A stretch of 64,000 bases of DNA from Lachnospiraceae bacterium (GTDB lineage Bacteria; Bacillota; Clostridia; Lachnospirales; Lachnospiraceae): the NCBI GenBank assembly GCA_022790855.1, contig JAAVYA010000051.1, positions 1 to 64,000 on the forward strand, given 5' to 3'. The translations under genes and the position numbers were made by a program. The notes beneath the pieces were generated by a model that was given only the letters and a program-made list of their open reading frames with translations, was not told the origin of the DNA and ran no database searches. Of the stretch, positions 51,517-60,991 are shown piece by piece (the stretch's first letter is position 1; every line of letters starts with the position of its first letter).

Positions 51517-53148
51517 TTACTCTCTGGTTTTGAGCCATGCATCCAACTGTTCCTGGTATGCTGCTATAATATCATTTATTCCTGATTTTTCCAAAGCGGC
51601 TGTGAATTCCGCATAGGTAGACTCATAATCTACGGAGCCGGACGCCAATACTTTCCGGTATGTTTCTCCTGTGTTGTAACAATCTGTGATCTTCTGTTCA
51701 TATCCTGTCTGGTCAAAGGAGAAACCCAAATATTTAGATACCGGAGAATTCTCAAGGCTTTCCTTCTGCTGCTGACGCAGATTGGGATCTGAACCCGCCC
51801 AGGGAACTGTAATAAACTGGTTGCCGTTCAGAAAATCTGCGGTGTGATACAGGACGGTCTCTGCAGTCACTCCCTCGGGATAATCTGCCATGCCATCCTC
51901 TGTCCGTACCCAGTCGCGGCCTTCCACGCCCCATGCCATGGTGGTTACCACATCCTCGTCCGTATACAGGAGATTTAAAAATTTCACGGCGGCTTCCGGT
52001 TCCGTTGCTGTAACGGGCACCGCAAAGCCGAATTTTACAATGGCATTCGTATTAATCTGGGCATCCGCCACCTTTTTACAAACCAGTTCATATCCAATGG
52101 TCGTTTGTTTCAACGCTTCCACTCCCAGCTCTCCGTTTTCTGCAACAGAAAAAAATACATTGTTTTTTATCATACTGTCGCCCATTTCCTGGTTATTGGC
52201 TGCATCTGCATAAATCAAGCCTTTTTGATACCAATCCCGGGCCCTCTGAATCATTTTCTGATACTCCTCTGTAAAATAGTAGCACTCTACCTTATCTGTC
52301 TTTTCATCAACACTGATAAACTGATAACTGTCTCCCAGGTTGTCAAAGGAATAGTTCTCTGCAAAGCTGTCGCTGCCCATAAAGTACGGGAATGTGCTAA
52401 CGACTGTGCCTGCCGCATCCGAATTGCCAATGCCTGCCAAATCGGTTTTGTCCACAACTTCTGTCAAAATCTCTTCAAACTCCGTCCAGCTTGTCATGTT
52501 CTCGGCTTTTTCCGTCAAGCCGAGCTGATCCAGGATATCCCTACGCATCAGGATATATTCTGCCCCGCTCAAATCCCGGTAATCTGCTACGCCAAACACA
52601 CCTTCTTTTGTGCTGGTGCCTTCCAGCAGGCTGCCCATCATAGATACGATTTCAGGCGCATACTCACGCAGCAGACCTCCGATTTCCATTAACTGTCCCT
52701 GATTCTGAAAAGAGGTATATCCTGCACCGGGAACCGGGGTATACATAATCAGATCCAGCTTGTCATTTCCCTGAATCATCAGGGGAATCTGTTTTGCATA
52801 GGTGTTAGGATCATACCACTGGATATCCACATGGGTATTGATCTTCTCTTCCGTTATTTGATTGATGGCCTCTTCCACTCCGTCTGTTTTAGTGTTGTCC
52901 AAGGGCGTCATACTCATCCACCCCACAACAATTTCAGCCATTTCCTCATCATCTTCCCCCTGGGCATCCTGCTCTTGCCCGTCCTGGCCTGGCTTCTCAT
53001 CCTGACCGTCTTCATCCTCTCCTCTACTTTCCTCCCCTTGTTCCTCAGACTTGGATTGTCCCTGGGTGGATTCCGTATTCCCACAGCCTGCCAGAAGGGA
53101 GGCAGCCATACTGACCGTAAGGAGCATGGAAATCAATTTTTTCTTCAT
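51517..53148 (-). CDS. extracellular solute-binding lipoprotein 2
   Basis: 543 aa. Lipobox LLAGC (Cys22), a Glu/Gln/Asp/Gly-rich linker (residues about 25-70) and the same binding domain as lipoprotein 1 (MAEIVVGWMSMTP, NTHVDIQWYDPNTYAKQIPL, GVEGRDWVRTEDG). There are two binding proteins for one permease pair, so it probably widens the substrate range of the same importer. GAGGAGG precedes the ATG. Co-transcribed with the oxidoreductase 25 bp upstream. Confidence 0.92.
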   Translation of the reverse strand: MKKKLISMLLTVSMAASLLAGCGNTESTQGQSKSEEQGEESRGEDEDGQDEKPGQDGQEQDAQGEDDEEMAEIVVGWMSMTPLDNTKTDGVEEAINQITEEKINTHVDIQWYDPNTYAKQIPLMIQGNDKLDLIMYTPVPGAGYTSFQNQGQLMEIGGLLREYAPEIVSMMGSLLEGTSTKEGVFGVADYRDLSGAEYILMRRDILDQLGLTEKAENMTSWTEFEEILTEVVDKTDLAGIGNSDAAGTVVSTFPYFMGSDSFAENYSFDNLGDSYQFISVDEKTDKVECYYFTEEYQKMIQRARDWYQKGLIYADAANNQEMGDSMIKNNVFFSVAENGELGVEALKQTTIGYELVCKKVADAQINTNAIVKFGFAVPVTATEPEAAVKFLNLLYTDEDVVTTMAWGVEGRDWVRTEDGMADYPEGVTAETVLYHTADFLNGNQFITVPWAGSDPNLRQQQKESLENSPVSKYLGFSFDQTGYEQKITDCYNTGETYRKVLASGSVDYESTYAEFTAALEKSGINDIIAAYQEQLDAWLKTRE

Positions 53149-53172
53149 TATAAAGTACCTCCTCTTTCTGGT

Positions 53173-54234
53173 TTAAAAAAATATGGTTTTTCCGGTGGAT
53201 GCAGATTCATAAATTGCCTCAATGACCCGAGTTACTACTGCTGCCTGCTCTGGAAGAACTGCCGGCTGCCCGTCATTTTGAATGGAGTCAATCCAGTGAT
53301 TGATATCGTACTCATTCATATTCACCGGCTCGTCGATGGTGCTCACTTCTGTCTTCAACTCCCCGTCCGTCATCTTTGTTACTCGCAGAGAAGCTTCAAA
53401 TTTGGGGCCGAACATATCAACGCCCGCTTTTGTCCCGGCTAAAGAAGCTACTACTCCCGGAGCATCCTGTATCATATTGGTGATCCATGCTGTCTCCATA
53501 TAGATCATCATGCCATTTTTCATGGTAATCATAGCCATAGCTGTATCTTCCACATCAAACTTTTCCGGATCCCAGGGCCCCAATGCATTTCCCTCCGTGT
53601 TATATTTCATCTTATCAAAGCTTACGCCCCTAACGCTTTCTACTTCATAGTTGCTGGTGATCCACATGGGAAGGTCAATGGAATGTGGGCCTCCGTCCAT
53701 GAGTACGCCGCCGCCATTTGCCTCTTTATTGGTGTAAACGCCATAGGCGGGCAGACGGCGAGGACGAAGCTGCTGTGATTTTACATAATATACTTCTCCC
53801 AGTTCCCCATTATCGTACATTTCTTTCATTTTCATGGGCGCCGGATTATAACGCCACTGCAGGCCGACAGTCAGCTTCTTTCCGGCCTCTTTTGCCGCCC
53901 GAATCATCTTTTGGGTATCCTCATATGTACATGCCATAGGCTTTTCACAATGAACATGCTTCCCATTTTTCAACGCCTCTAAAGTCATTGGGCAGTGCAG
54001 GGGATTCGGCGTACATACATGTACCACGTCCAGCTCCCTATCTTTGCAAAGCTCACGATAATCCGCATACACTTTGGCTTCCAGGCCAAAATCTGCATTT
54101 GCTTTCTCACACAAGGCCGTATCAATATCACACAATGCCGCAATTTCCACGTCTTCCCGTTTCACCAAAGCGGGAATATGCTTTGTAGTTGCAATAACAC
54201 CGATTCCGATAACGCCAACTTTTAATTTCCTCAT
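53173..54234 (-). CDS. Gfo/Idh/MocA oxidoreductase 3 (DgpA-like)
   Basis: 353 aa. VGVIGIGVIATTKHIPAL, HCEKPMACT and GGGVLMDGGPHSIDLPMW. It shares with oxidoreductase 1 the RRLPAYGVYTNKEANGGGV and GNALGPWDPEKFDVEDTA segments, so these two are close relatives, each perhaps serving one deglycosidase pair. AAGGAGG precedes the ATG. Located upstream of lipoprotein 2 and downstream of the isomerase-like gene. Confidence 0.86.
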   Translation of the reverse strand: MRKLKVGVIGIGVIATTKHIPALVKREDVEIAALCDIDTALCEKANADFGLEAKVYADYRELCKDRELDVVHVCTPNPLHCPMTLEALKNGKHVHCEKPMACTYEDTQKMIRAAKEAGKKLTVGLQWRYNPAPMKMKEMYDNGELGEVYYVKSQQLRPRRLPAYGVYTNKEANGGGVLMDGGPHSIDLPMWITSNYEVESVRGVSFDKMKYNTEGNALGPWDPEKFDVEDTAMAMITMKNGMMIYMETAWITNMIQDAPGVVASLAGTKAGVDMFGPKFEASLRVTKMTDGELKTEVSTIDEPVNMNEYDINHWIDSIQNDGQPAVLPEQAAVVTRVIEAIYESASTGKTIFF

Positions 54235-54285
54235 ATCTGTCTCCTCCTTCTACAAATTCCACAGTTCTTTTCTATCGGTTTGTTC

Positions 54286-55071
54286 TTATTTGCAGGCATG
54301 TTCGATGAATTCCCTGCACCGGATTACGCTATCTTCCTTCTCCATTGCAGGAAGATATTCAATGCCAAAATAGCCCTGATATCCCATCTCCTGAATGGCT
54401 TTTACAATATACGCATAATTCAGTTCGCCGTCCGTAATTTCATTTCTTCCGGGAACAGAGGCAGAATGCAGATGCCCGATGAGATCCAGATTCTCTTTTA
54501 ACGTATTTACAATATTGCCTTCCATCAACTGGTAGTGGAAAATATCATACAAAAGCTTTACATGGCTGCTGCCCACTTCTTTCAACACCTGGAAGGCTTC
54601 TTTGGAATCTTCGAAGTAAGATCCTCCGGAAATAGGTTCTAACACCAGCGTCACACTTCCTGCTTCCGCCAAAGGGGCAAGACGTCTTAAAGCTTCCACA
54701 ATATTTTTATGGCATTGCTCTCTGGAAAGCTCTGGGTTTTTGTCTGCCGTAATAATAATATTGGGACATTCCAGCCGTTTTGCCACCTCAATGGTCTCTT
54801 TTAGCCCCGTCTTTGCCGTCTCAAAGGTTTCCGGCTTTGTCAGCGTCCCTCTGTCTTTGGCGCAGATCGCAGATACGGCAAGCCCAAGTTCCTGCTTCTT
54901 TGCAATCAGACGCTCATAGTCCCTGGTGTCCCAATCCCAGAATTCTACCGTATCGTATCCTGTTTTTTTCGCCAACTCCATCCCTGCCAGCAATTTTTCT
55001 GTATCGGAAAAGACAGGACCCATGGGGCCGATTTCCAAATATAAAAGGTCAATACACAAACTGCACTTCAT
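54286..55071 (-). CDS. sugar isomerase/epimerase (Hyi/IolE-like TIM barrel)
   Basis: About 261 aa. Metal ligands are visible as Glu in LVLEPISGG, Asp in LLYDIFHYQ, His in IGHLHSAS and Glu in FGIEYLPAME, the pattern of hydroxypyruvate isomerase and related AP-endonuclease-2 family enzymes. It is distinct from the two deglycosidase alpha subunits and has no DUF6379 partner, so a true sugar (keto-sugar) isomerase role is more likely. AAGGAGG precedes the ATG at 55071. First gene of its transcript. Confidence 0.85.
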   Translation of the reverse strand: MKCSLCIDLLYLEIGPMGPVFSDTEKLLAGMELAKKTGYDTVEFWDWDTRDYERLIAKKQELGLAVSAICAKDRGTLTKPETFETAKTGLKETIEVAKRLECPNIIITADKNPELSREQCHKNIVEALRRLAPLAEAGSVTLVLEPISGGSYFEDSKEAFQVLKEVGSSHVKLLYDIFHYQLMEGNIVNTLKENLDLIGHLHSASVPGRNEITDGELNYAYIVKAIQEMGYQGYFGIEYLPAMEKEDSVIRCREFIEHACK

Positions 55072-55176
55072 ACAGTTCCCTCCTTCGTTTTTGATAGGTT
55101 TATCATACCCTCCCGGCATTTTTCCTGCGCTCTTTCTTGCACCTGTTTTTTTCTCCTTTGAACCCTGTCCGTCAAA

Positions 55177-55216
55177 AAAAGGCCCTTGGTCTCAAATTTG
55201 AAACCAAGGGCCTTTT
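55177..55216 (-). terminator. terminator after the RpiR gene
   Basis: AAAAGGCCCTTGGT (55177-55190) pairs with ACCAAGGGCCTTTT (55203-55216), and the inner TCAAATTTGA is itself palindromic. TTTTTTTGAC follows on the minus strand. Confidence 0.88.
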
Positions 55217-55223
55217 CTCAACC

Positions 55224-56006
55224 TTACTTATTTTCTATCCCATACATACGATAAATTTCACTCAGCAAAATAAAGTATGTCTCGGCAGCCAAAATGCCTG
55301 CCGCCACCGTTCCTTCTTCATTATTCAGCAGTTCCCGGTCTACATAATTCCGATATCTGGAATTTGCCATAAATATTCCCCATATGCTTGCTCCCCGGCC
55401 GCTGCAGTTTTGAAATACCCGTTCCAGATCCATGGTTTCCGCATGCTCAATAATGCCCAGGATCACAATACTGTCCTCTGTCAAGTTTCGGCTGTCTGCG
55501 ATCATCTCAGGAAACAGGCCGTAATATCCGGTTTCTTTTCCGCTCATAGCCAGGTTCTGCTGCAAAGACAGCAGCCCATTTAATTTGTAATGGGAATAAA
55601 ATACCACTTTGTCCGCCAATAATAACTCTTTTGCCGCCTCCTCCATCTCTGCCGCATCTACCTGCTCCTCCATCATTCTTTTTGCATAATCCATTTGTGA
55701 AAGAAGCCGTTCCTTTGCATCAGAAGCATTTTTGAAATATTTCGGCAAAATCAAGCGGTTATAAAAGGGATACTGCTTCACTGCCTGCTTCAATTCAAAA
55801 TGGAAGTCGGAAAAATTTCGATAGCCCATTTTCTGCAGCATGCGCCAAATCGTTGTACGTGAGGCGCTCGTCAATTCCGCCAGGTCATAGATCGTCCCCG
55901 CGGCAGCTTCTTCCATATGGGAAAGAATTCCTCCGCAGACATTCCGGTAGGTACTGTCCTGGGGCAAATGGTTATACAATTCTACTAAATTTTGAAGCAC
56001 ATTCAT
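55224..56006 (-). CDS. RpiR/MurR-family transcriptional regulator
   Basis: 260 aa. An HTH_6 domain (TIYDLAELTSASRTTIWRMLQKMGYRNFSDF) is followed by a weak SIS-like sugar-binding half (LLLADKVVFYSHYKLNGLLS, SIVILGIIEHAE). RpiR regulators sense phosphorylated or keto sugars. It is transcribed divergently from the AraC-GH39 genes across a shared palindrome (56053-56086), a natural autoregulatory arrangement, which makes it the best candidate for binding all three island operators. AAAGGAGA precedes the ATG. Confidence 0.85.
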   Translation of the reverse strand: MNVLQNLVELYNHLPQDSTYRNVCGGILSHMEEAAAGTIYDLAELTSASRTTIWRMLQKMGYRNFSDFHFELKQAVKQYPFYNRLILPKYFKNASDAKERLLSQMDYAKRMMEEQVDAAEMEEAAKELLLADKVVFYSHYKLNGLLSLQQNLAMSGKETGYYGLFPEMIADSRNLTEDSIVILGIIEHAETMDLERVFQNCSGRGASIWGIFMANSRYRNYVDRELLNNEEGTVAAGILAAETYFILLSEIYRMYGIENK

Positions 56007-56052
56007 ATGGTTCTCCTTTCTAAGCCGTTTGGCTTGTCTGCTCCTTCCTCCT

Positions 56053-56086
56053 AAATCTTAATATTTTCATTGTAATATTAAGATTT
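56053..56086. promoter_or_regulatory. island operator, site 2 (divergent RpiR / AraC promoter)
   Basis: A perfect 12-bp inverted repeat AAATCTTAATAT (56053-56064) / ATATTAAGATTT (56075-56086) with a 10-bp centre; it contains TCTTAAT-N14-ATTAAGA at 56056-56083. It lies about 50 bp from both divergent start codons, so it could control both. Confidence 0.75.
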
Positions 56087-56136
56087 TTATATTAAAATAC
56101 ATAATATCAACCGTAAATCCCACAAGGAGGATTTTT

Positions 56137-58572
56137 ATGTTACATCTTATGACAAAACTTCCCATATTTCAATATGAGGTTTTTTATTTTTCCGGGGAAC
56201 AGGCCCTGTCCCACTTTCACGCCCGATTCCTGCATCTGCTCAATGGCGAATTATCCGTAAAGACGCCGGATCATCAATATCAGATGAGAGGCGGGGATAT
56301 TCTTTTTCTGCCGGAGGAGACGCAATATCATATCTCTGCAGGGCATTCCTCACTCCTTCTCTATGTCTGTATCCACCCCTATTTTCTGCTGAATGCCTTC
56401 GGATACCCCAGGCACCAACTTCTGCCCTTTTATTCCGACGACCAGCCAGAACAGAAGAAAACCCTAAACAGCAAAATTGCACAGTTGGCCGCACAGCTTT
56501 TGGTTCAGGAAAAAGATGCCCAGCCCTCCGGCATTTATGCCAAAGCCTATGACCTGACAGACTATTTGTTAAGGCATTGCAAAGCTCCCCTGGACCGAGA
56601 GGATATTCCTGCCAAGGCGACGGCAAAGCTTCAAACACTGGAGGAATTTTTAGGCACCCACTATACTTCCCCCCTGTCTTTAGGGGATGCCGCCGACGCC
56701 TTAGGATACACCCCTCAGTACCTGTCCAGTTTCTTGAAAAAACATCTCCATATCACATTTCAAGAATATTTAAACAGCTTCCGTTTGGACGCAGCCTGGA
56801 ATCTGCTGCGATATTCCCAGGAGCCTTTAAACAAGATCGGCTTTCAATGCGGCTTTCCAAATCAGAATTCTTTCCTGAAGTGTTTTGAAAAAGCATATGG
56901 CCGGACTGCGGAAAGCTTTCGGGAAGAAAGCCTTAACGTGGTAACACCAAAGAATTCTCTTTCCGGAATCCCCATTACAAATCATTCTCTGATTCAGGAT
57001 TATATCTTTAATTATATGGATTATACTACCCCGCCCGCCGTCCCCCACACGGAGACGTTACTGGAGCAGGCACAGATCCTTCCCCATAGTTCCGCTCCAC
57101 TAAAACCCATCTGGAACTACCTGATTAATCTGGGCAGCGCCAGGGATTTTGAAAAGCCCACCTTCCGCAACCAGCTCATACACATGCAGGAGGAGCTTCA
57201 TTTTCAGTACGGACGGTGTACGGAGGTTTTTACTTTGGTGAACATCTATACGGTGAATCAAGAAAAAACATATGATTTTTCCCAACTGTTCCGGCTGATC
57301 GACTTCTTAAAAAGCATCCGCCTGCTGCCCTTTTTTGACATCGACGACAAACCTTTCCGGCTCTATAAAGCCCCGGAAATCACCGTAGACTATGATGCAT
57401 TCTTGTCTGCCAAAAGCTATGACGCATTCTTGTTCGAGATTCTTCCCGAATTCATCCAAGCCTGTATCATCCGCTATGGCTTCGACGAATTTTCTACCTG
57501 GAAATTTGAACTTTGGCGGCGTTATAATGTCAACTTGTCCTCGCTGGAGCCTCCCGACGTATTTTGCAAACGGTTTCAGCGGGTAGCTGAAATTTTTAAA
57601 ACTCTTGTGCCAAATGCCGTCCTGGGAGGGCCTGGCTTTAACGGATTTTCCGATACCCAGCGGTTTCGTGAGATTCTCACTGCATTTCACGGCGCCGCAT
57701 ACCAGCCGGATTTTATTTCCGCCTATTACCTGCCCTACGCCGCCCTGGCCGGGGACGATATCCATAATCCCAGCGGGTATAAAGCCTCTGCCCATGCCTG
57801 CACCATGGTGGACAAGCTGCGGGAATGGAAGGAAATGATTGCGGAAGCCAACATGGGGCACCTTCCGTTCTATATTACGGAATACAGCACCCATATCAGC
57901 CTGGAAAATTATATCAATGATTCCACTTACGCTGCCGCTTATATCATTCATCAGGGAATCCATAACCAGGATTGGACGGACGGATTGGGTTACTGGCTGG
58001 CGTCTGATTTTTCCCTGGAATATGGCAATCCTAATTCTCCCCTCTTCGGCGGAAACGGACTCGTCACCAAACACGGCATCCAAAAGCCCTCCTATTACGC
58101 CCATGATTTTCTAAACCGCCTGGGGGAGCGAATCCTTCACCGGGGTGAGAATTTTATTGTCACCCACGGCAGGGACGGCGCCATCCAGGTTCTGGCATAC
58201 CACTGCGGTATTCTAAAGCAAAGCTTTGCCGACGCCCCTATGAACCGGGAACTGCTGCAATATCCTTATTCTGCCTTTGAGGACGCCAATCCTTTAGAGC
58301 TTCGCCTGACTTTTTCAGAGCTGCCCAAGGGAACCTATCGGTTCAAGGAATTTTCCATTGACTTAGAGCATGGGAATGTGCTGCGCATTTGGGGGCAATT
58401 GAATCATTCCACCCACGTCAACGAAGATGAAATCCAATATATGGCGTCCCAAAGCGTCCCCTCTATGCAGATCCATACGGAAGAACTGAAAGGCGCCTAC
58501 CCCCTGCATATCGTCTTAAACCACAACGAGGCCCGTCTGATTTTGATTGAGCCGGTAATTAAAGGAGAATAA
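56137..58572 (+). CDS. AraC regulator fused to a GH39-like domain, copy 1
   Basis: 811 aa. A cupin-like sensor (residues about 1-120: HFHARFLHLLNGEL, GGDILFLPEE), then an AraC double helix-turn-helix (about 169-272: LSLGDAADALGYTPQYLSSF, NKIGFQCGFPNQNSFLKCF), then a GH39-like barrel and beta-domain (about 310-811). In GH39 enzymes the acid/base Glu follows a Trp in a W-N-E-P motif; here the equivalent segment is FELWRRYN (E458, W460) with no N-E-P. The nucleophile-like E582 (ITEYS) is kept. The barrel is therefore more likely a sugar sensor than an enzyme. AAGGAGG precedes the ATG. Confidence 0.85.
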   Translation: MLHLMTKLPIFQYEVFYFSGEQALSHFHARFLHLLNGELSVKTPDHQYQMRGGDILFLPEETQYHISAGHSSLLLYVCIHPYFLLNAFGYPRHQLLPFYSDDQPEQKKTLNSKIAQLAAQLLVQEKDAQPSGIYAKAYDLTDYLLRHCKAPLDREDIPAKATAKLQTLEEFLGTHYTSPLSLGDAADALGYTPQYLSSFLKKHLHITFQEYLNSFRLDAAWNLLRYSQEPLNKIGFQCGFPNQNSFLKCFEKAYGRTAESFREESLNVVTPKNSLSGIPITNHSLIQDYIFNYMDYTTPPAVPHTETLLEQAQILPHSSAPLKPIWNYLINLGSARDFEKPTFRNQLIHMQEELHFQYGRCTEVFTLVNIYTVNQEKTYDFSQLFRLIDFLKSIRLLPFFDIDDKPFRLYKAPEITVDYDAFLSAKSYDAFLFEILPEFIQACIIRYGFDEFSTWKFELWRRYNVNLSSLEPPDVFCKRFQRVAEIFKTLVPNAVLGGPGFNGFSDTQRFREILTAFHGAAYQPDFISAYYLPYAALAGDDIHNPSGYKASAHACTMVDKLREWKEMIAEANMGHLPFYITEYSTHISLENYINDSTYAAAYIIHQGIHNQDWTDGLGYWLASDFSLEYGNPNSPLFGGNGLVTKHGIQKPSYYAHDFLNRLGERILHRGENFIVTHGRDGAIQVLAYHCGILKQSFADAPMNRELLQYPYSAFEDANPLELRLTFSELPKGTYRFKEFSIDLEHGNVLRIWGQLNHSTHVNEDEIQYMASQSVPSMQIHTEELKGAYPLHIVLNHNEARLILIEPVIKGE

Positions 58573-58577
58573 GCTTT

Positions 58578-60989
58578 ATGTATATTTCACAACATCTTTC
58601 CATTAATTTTGGAGCCAAAATCTTAAATATCCAGACGCAAGACCATATTTGTCCCGAGGGCTGGCAGTTTTTGGCTATACAAAAAGGAGCTGTCACTATC
58701 ATTTATGAAGATACTGGTGAGAAGATCATGCTCCAGCAGGAAGATGTGCTGCTGCTGAACCCAGGCCGCAGCTACATCTGCAGTCCTTATTCTCCAAATA
58801 TTCTGCTGGGCGTATTAATTGACGACAGCTTTTTCTCCACCCTTTTGGAATCCAATCAATCCTTTTTCTGTGATTCCACCAAAGGCCCCAAAGGCCATTA
58901 TCATCATCTCTACCAGCTTATCACTAGAATCTGCGCCGCCTTTTATACGGAAGACAACCATTACCGGATGATCTCTTTGATTTTCGAGCTGGCCGATGTG
59001 ATGAAGCGCAACTTTGTCCAAAGTCAGGACACCGCCTCCATGACCAATTCTGAGCTCCTGGTGCAAAAAAGGATTTCCGCCATTGAACATTTTTTACAGA
59101 CCAGCTATCATCAGCCTGTCTCACTGGAGCTTTTAGCAGACCAGATGTTTTTGTCCCCCCAGTACCTTTCTAAATTTATCAAAAAGCACCTGGGATGCAC
59201 CTTCAGCCATTATCTGGCCGGAATCCGCCTGGAGCACGCCCATACGGAACTATTGAATACAGAAGACTCTATCACGGCCATTGCCCTGAATAATGGTTTC
59301 CCAAATATTGCAGCTTTTAACAAAGCCTTTCGGGACAATTACGGCAGTTCTCCCAGCAGCTACCGGACCGCACATAAAATAGTTCCCAAAAGAGAGCAGG
59401 ATCCCAGCCTTCTCCTTCCCCAGGAATTATTGGAACCCTCCCCTTCTTATCGGGAGATCCATACTTCCTGCACCGGCCCCAAGCCTTACCAAAAACCCTG
59501 GTGCGATACCATCAACATCGGGTCTTTGCTGGATGCATTGAAAATCTCTTTTCACGACAGTTTTTTGGAATATCAGAAAATGATTCCGGTTACCTATGTA
59601 CGTTTCACGGATATTTTTTCCGACGATATCGTATACCTGGACGATCAGACAGGGGAATACAACTTCACCACTTTAGACGAGGTGCTGGGGTTCTTCTATC
59701 ATGCCAATGTGGTTCCTTTCATCGAATTGGCTTACAAGCCCCGGAGAAATCATATCAAATCAGATACTCCCGCCTACTGGGAAATGATATTTTCTCCCCA
59801 AAAGGAGGACGGCTATTATTACAAGCTTCTCTCTGCCCTGCTGGCACACTGCATCCGAAGATTCGGTATCAGGTACATCTCTCGTTGGCGCTTTGAATAC
59901 TGGCTGCGGCATGAAAACAACTTGATTTATCCCAAACACTTTGATTCTTATTTGGAAGTATATGCAAATTACTACCGGATCATCAAAGAACAGGCTCCAG
60001 AATGCCAGATGGGCGGTCCTGGATTTAACATATGCGGAAATATGCAGAGCTTTATAAGCTTTCTGACAGAAGCAGACAAACGTAATATTTCTTTTGATTT
60101 TATTTCCCTGTACGGATACAGCTATGAGACTCAGTCCTTCTCTGTCCAGGAAATCAACGACAGCCAGGGCATTATCTCTTCCAACAGCAGCCATATCCAC
60201 GATACGTTCCTGAAATACAAAGACTACCTGAAAACCACCCCCTACGGTGAGAGGCCCGTATATCTCACAGAGCTTGGCTCTTCCATAGCCCTGGAGAACC
60301 ACATCGCGGACTCTGTATTTCAGGCGGCCTTTTTATGCCACAATATGCTGCAGTTGATTCCCTGCTGCCAGTCTGCGGCGTATTTAAGTTTCTGGGACAA
60401 CAACAAGGATATCGCTATCCCCAGCAGTATCTACTTCCCCGGTTCCAGCCTGGTGGGGGAAAACGGCATCCCAAAACCGGCTCTCCATGGGTACTCCTTC
60501 CTGGCAAAGCTGGGGAAACGACTGGTCTCCCAAGGAGAGCATTATATTATGACATGCAACTCCTCCAACCGGTTCCAGCTTTTATTTTACCATTACACCC
60601 ACTATAACGATTCCTTCTGTTTAAATCCCTGGGAAAGTATTCCTATGGAGCACACCTATGAAATTTTCCGGCAGGAAGAGCCTTTGTCCTTTCATTTTAC
60701 CTGCGGAAATTTCCCGGCAGGACGGTATAAGGTCATCCGCTATTCCCTGAACCGGGGATACGGCAGCGCCCTGGACAAATATCTGCGCACCCTGCACCAT
60801 GGCAATATTACTTCCCAGGAGATGATCTCCACTTTGATGAATCTGAAAGAGGATGAAAGCCGCTATTACAAACAGACCTCCATCCCCAGACAGGATATTT
60901 ATTATATTACTACCACGGATACCTTAACCTTGGACCTTACATTGGAGGCTCATGAAATTGCTTTCTTTGAGTTCACCCGGATCTTCTGA
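58578..60989 (+). CDS. AraC regulator fused to a GH39-like domain, copy 2
   Basis: 803 aa, a tandem paralogue of the preceding gene, 5 bp after its stop. Same order: cupin-like start (GWQFLAIQKGAVTIIYED), AraC domain (about residues 165-275: LLADQMFLSPQYLSKFIKKH, ITAIALNNGFPNIAAFNKAF), GH39-like C-terminus. The acid/base segment is FEYWLRHEN (E440, W442), again without W-N-E-P, while the nucleophile-like E565 (LTELGS) remains. The two copies may respond to different glycosides. Their targets are presumably the importer and deglycosidase operons. Confidence 0.85.
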   Translation: MYISQHLSINFGAKILNIQTQDHICPEGWQFLAIQKGAVTIIYEDTGEKIMLQQEDVLLLNPGRSYICSPYSPNILLGVLIDDSFFSTLLESNQSFFCDSTKGPKGHYHHLYQLITRICAAFYTEDNHYRMISLIFELADVMKRNFVQSQDTASMTNSELLVQKRISAIEHFLQTSYHQPVSLELLADQMFLSPQYLSKFIKKHLGCTFSHYLAGIRLEHAHTELLNTEDSITAIALNNGFPNIAAFNKAFRDNYGSSPSSYRTAHKIVPKREQDPSLLLPQELLEPSPSYREIHTSCTGPKPYQKPWCDTINIGSLLDALKISFHDSFLEYQKMIPVTYVRFTDIFSDDIVYLDDQTGEYNFTTLDEVLGFFYHANVVPFIELAYKPRRNHIKSDTPAYWEMIFSPQKEDGYYYKLLSALLAHCIRRFGIRYISRWRFEYWLRHENNLIYPKHFDSYLEVYANYYRIIKEQAPECQMGGPGFNICGNMQSFISFLTEADKRNISFDFISLYGYSYETQSFSVQEINDSQGIISSNSSHIHDTFLKYKDYLKTTPYGERPVYLTELGSSIALENHIADSVFQAAFLCHNMLQLIPCCQSAAYLSFWDNNKDIAIPSSIYFPGSSLVGENGIPKPALHGYSFLAKLGKRLVSQGEHYIMTCNSSNRFQLLFYHYTHYNDSFCLNPWESIPMEHTYEIFRQEEPLSFHFTCGNFPAGRYKVIRYSLNRGYGSALDKYLRTLHHGNITSQEMISTLMNLKEDESRYYKQTSIPRQDIYYITTTDTLTLDLTLEAHEIAFFEFTRIF

Positions 60990-60991
60990 TT

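Noticed and set aside
57307-58104. 265-codon minus-strand frame opposite the first AraC-GH39 gene
   Set aside because: Antisense of a conserved domain; no start signal and no family features.
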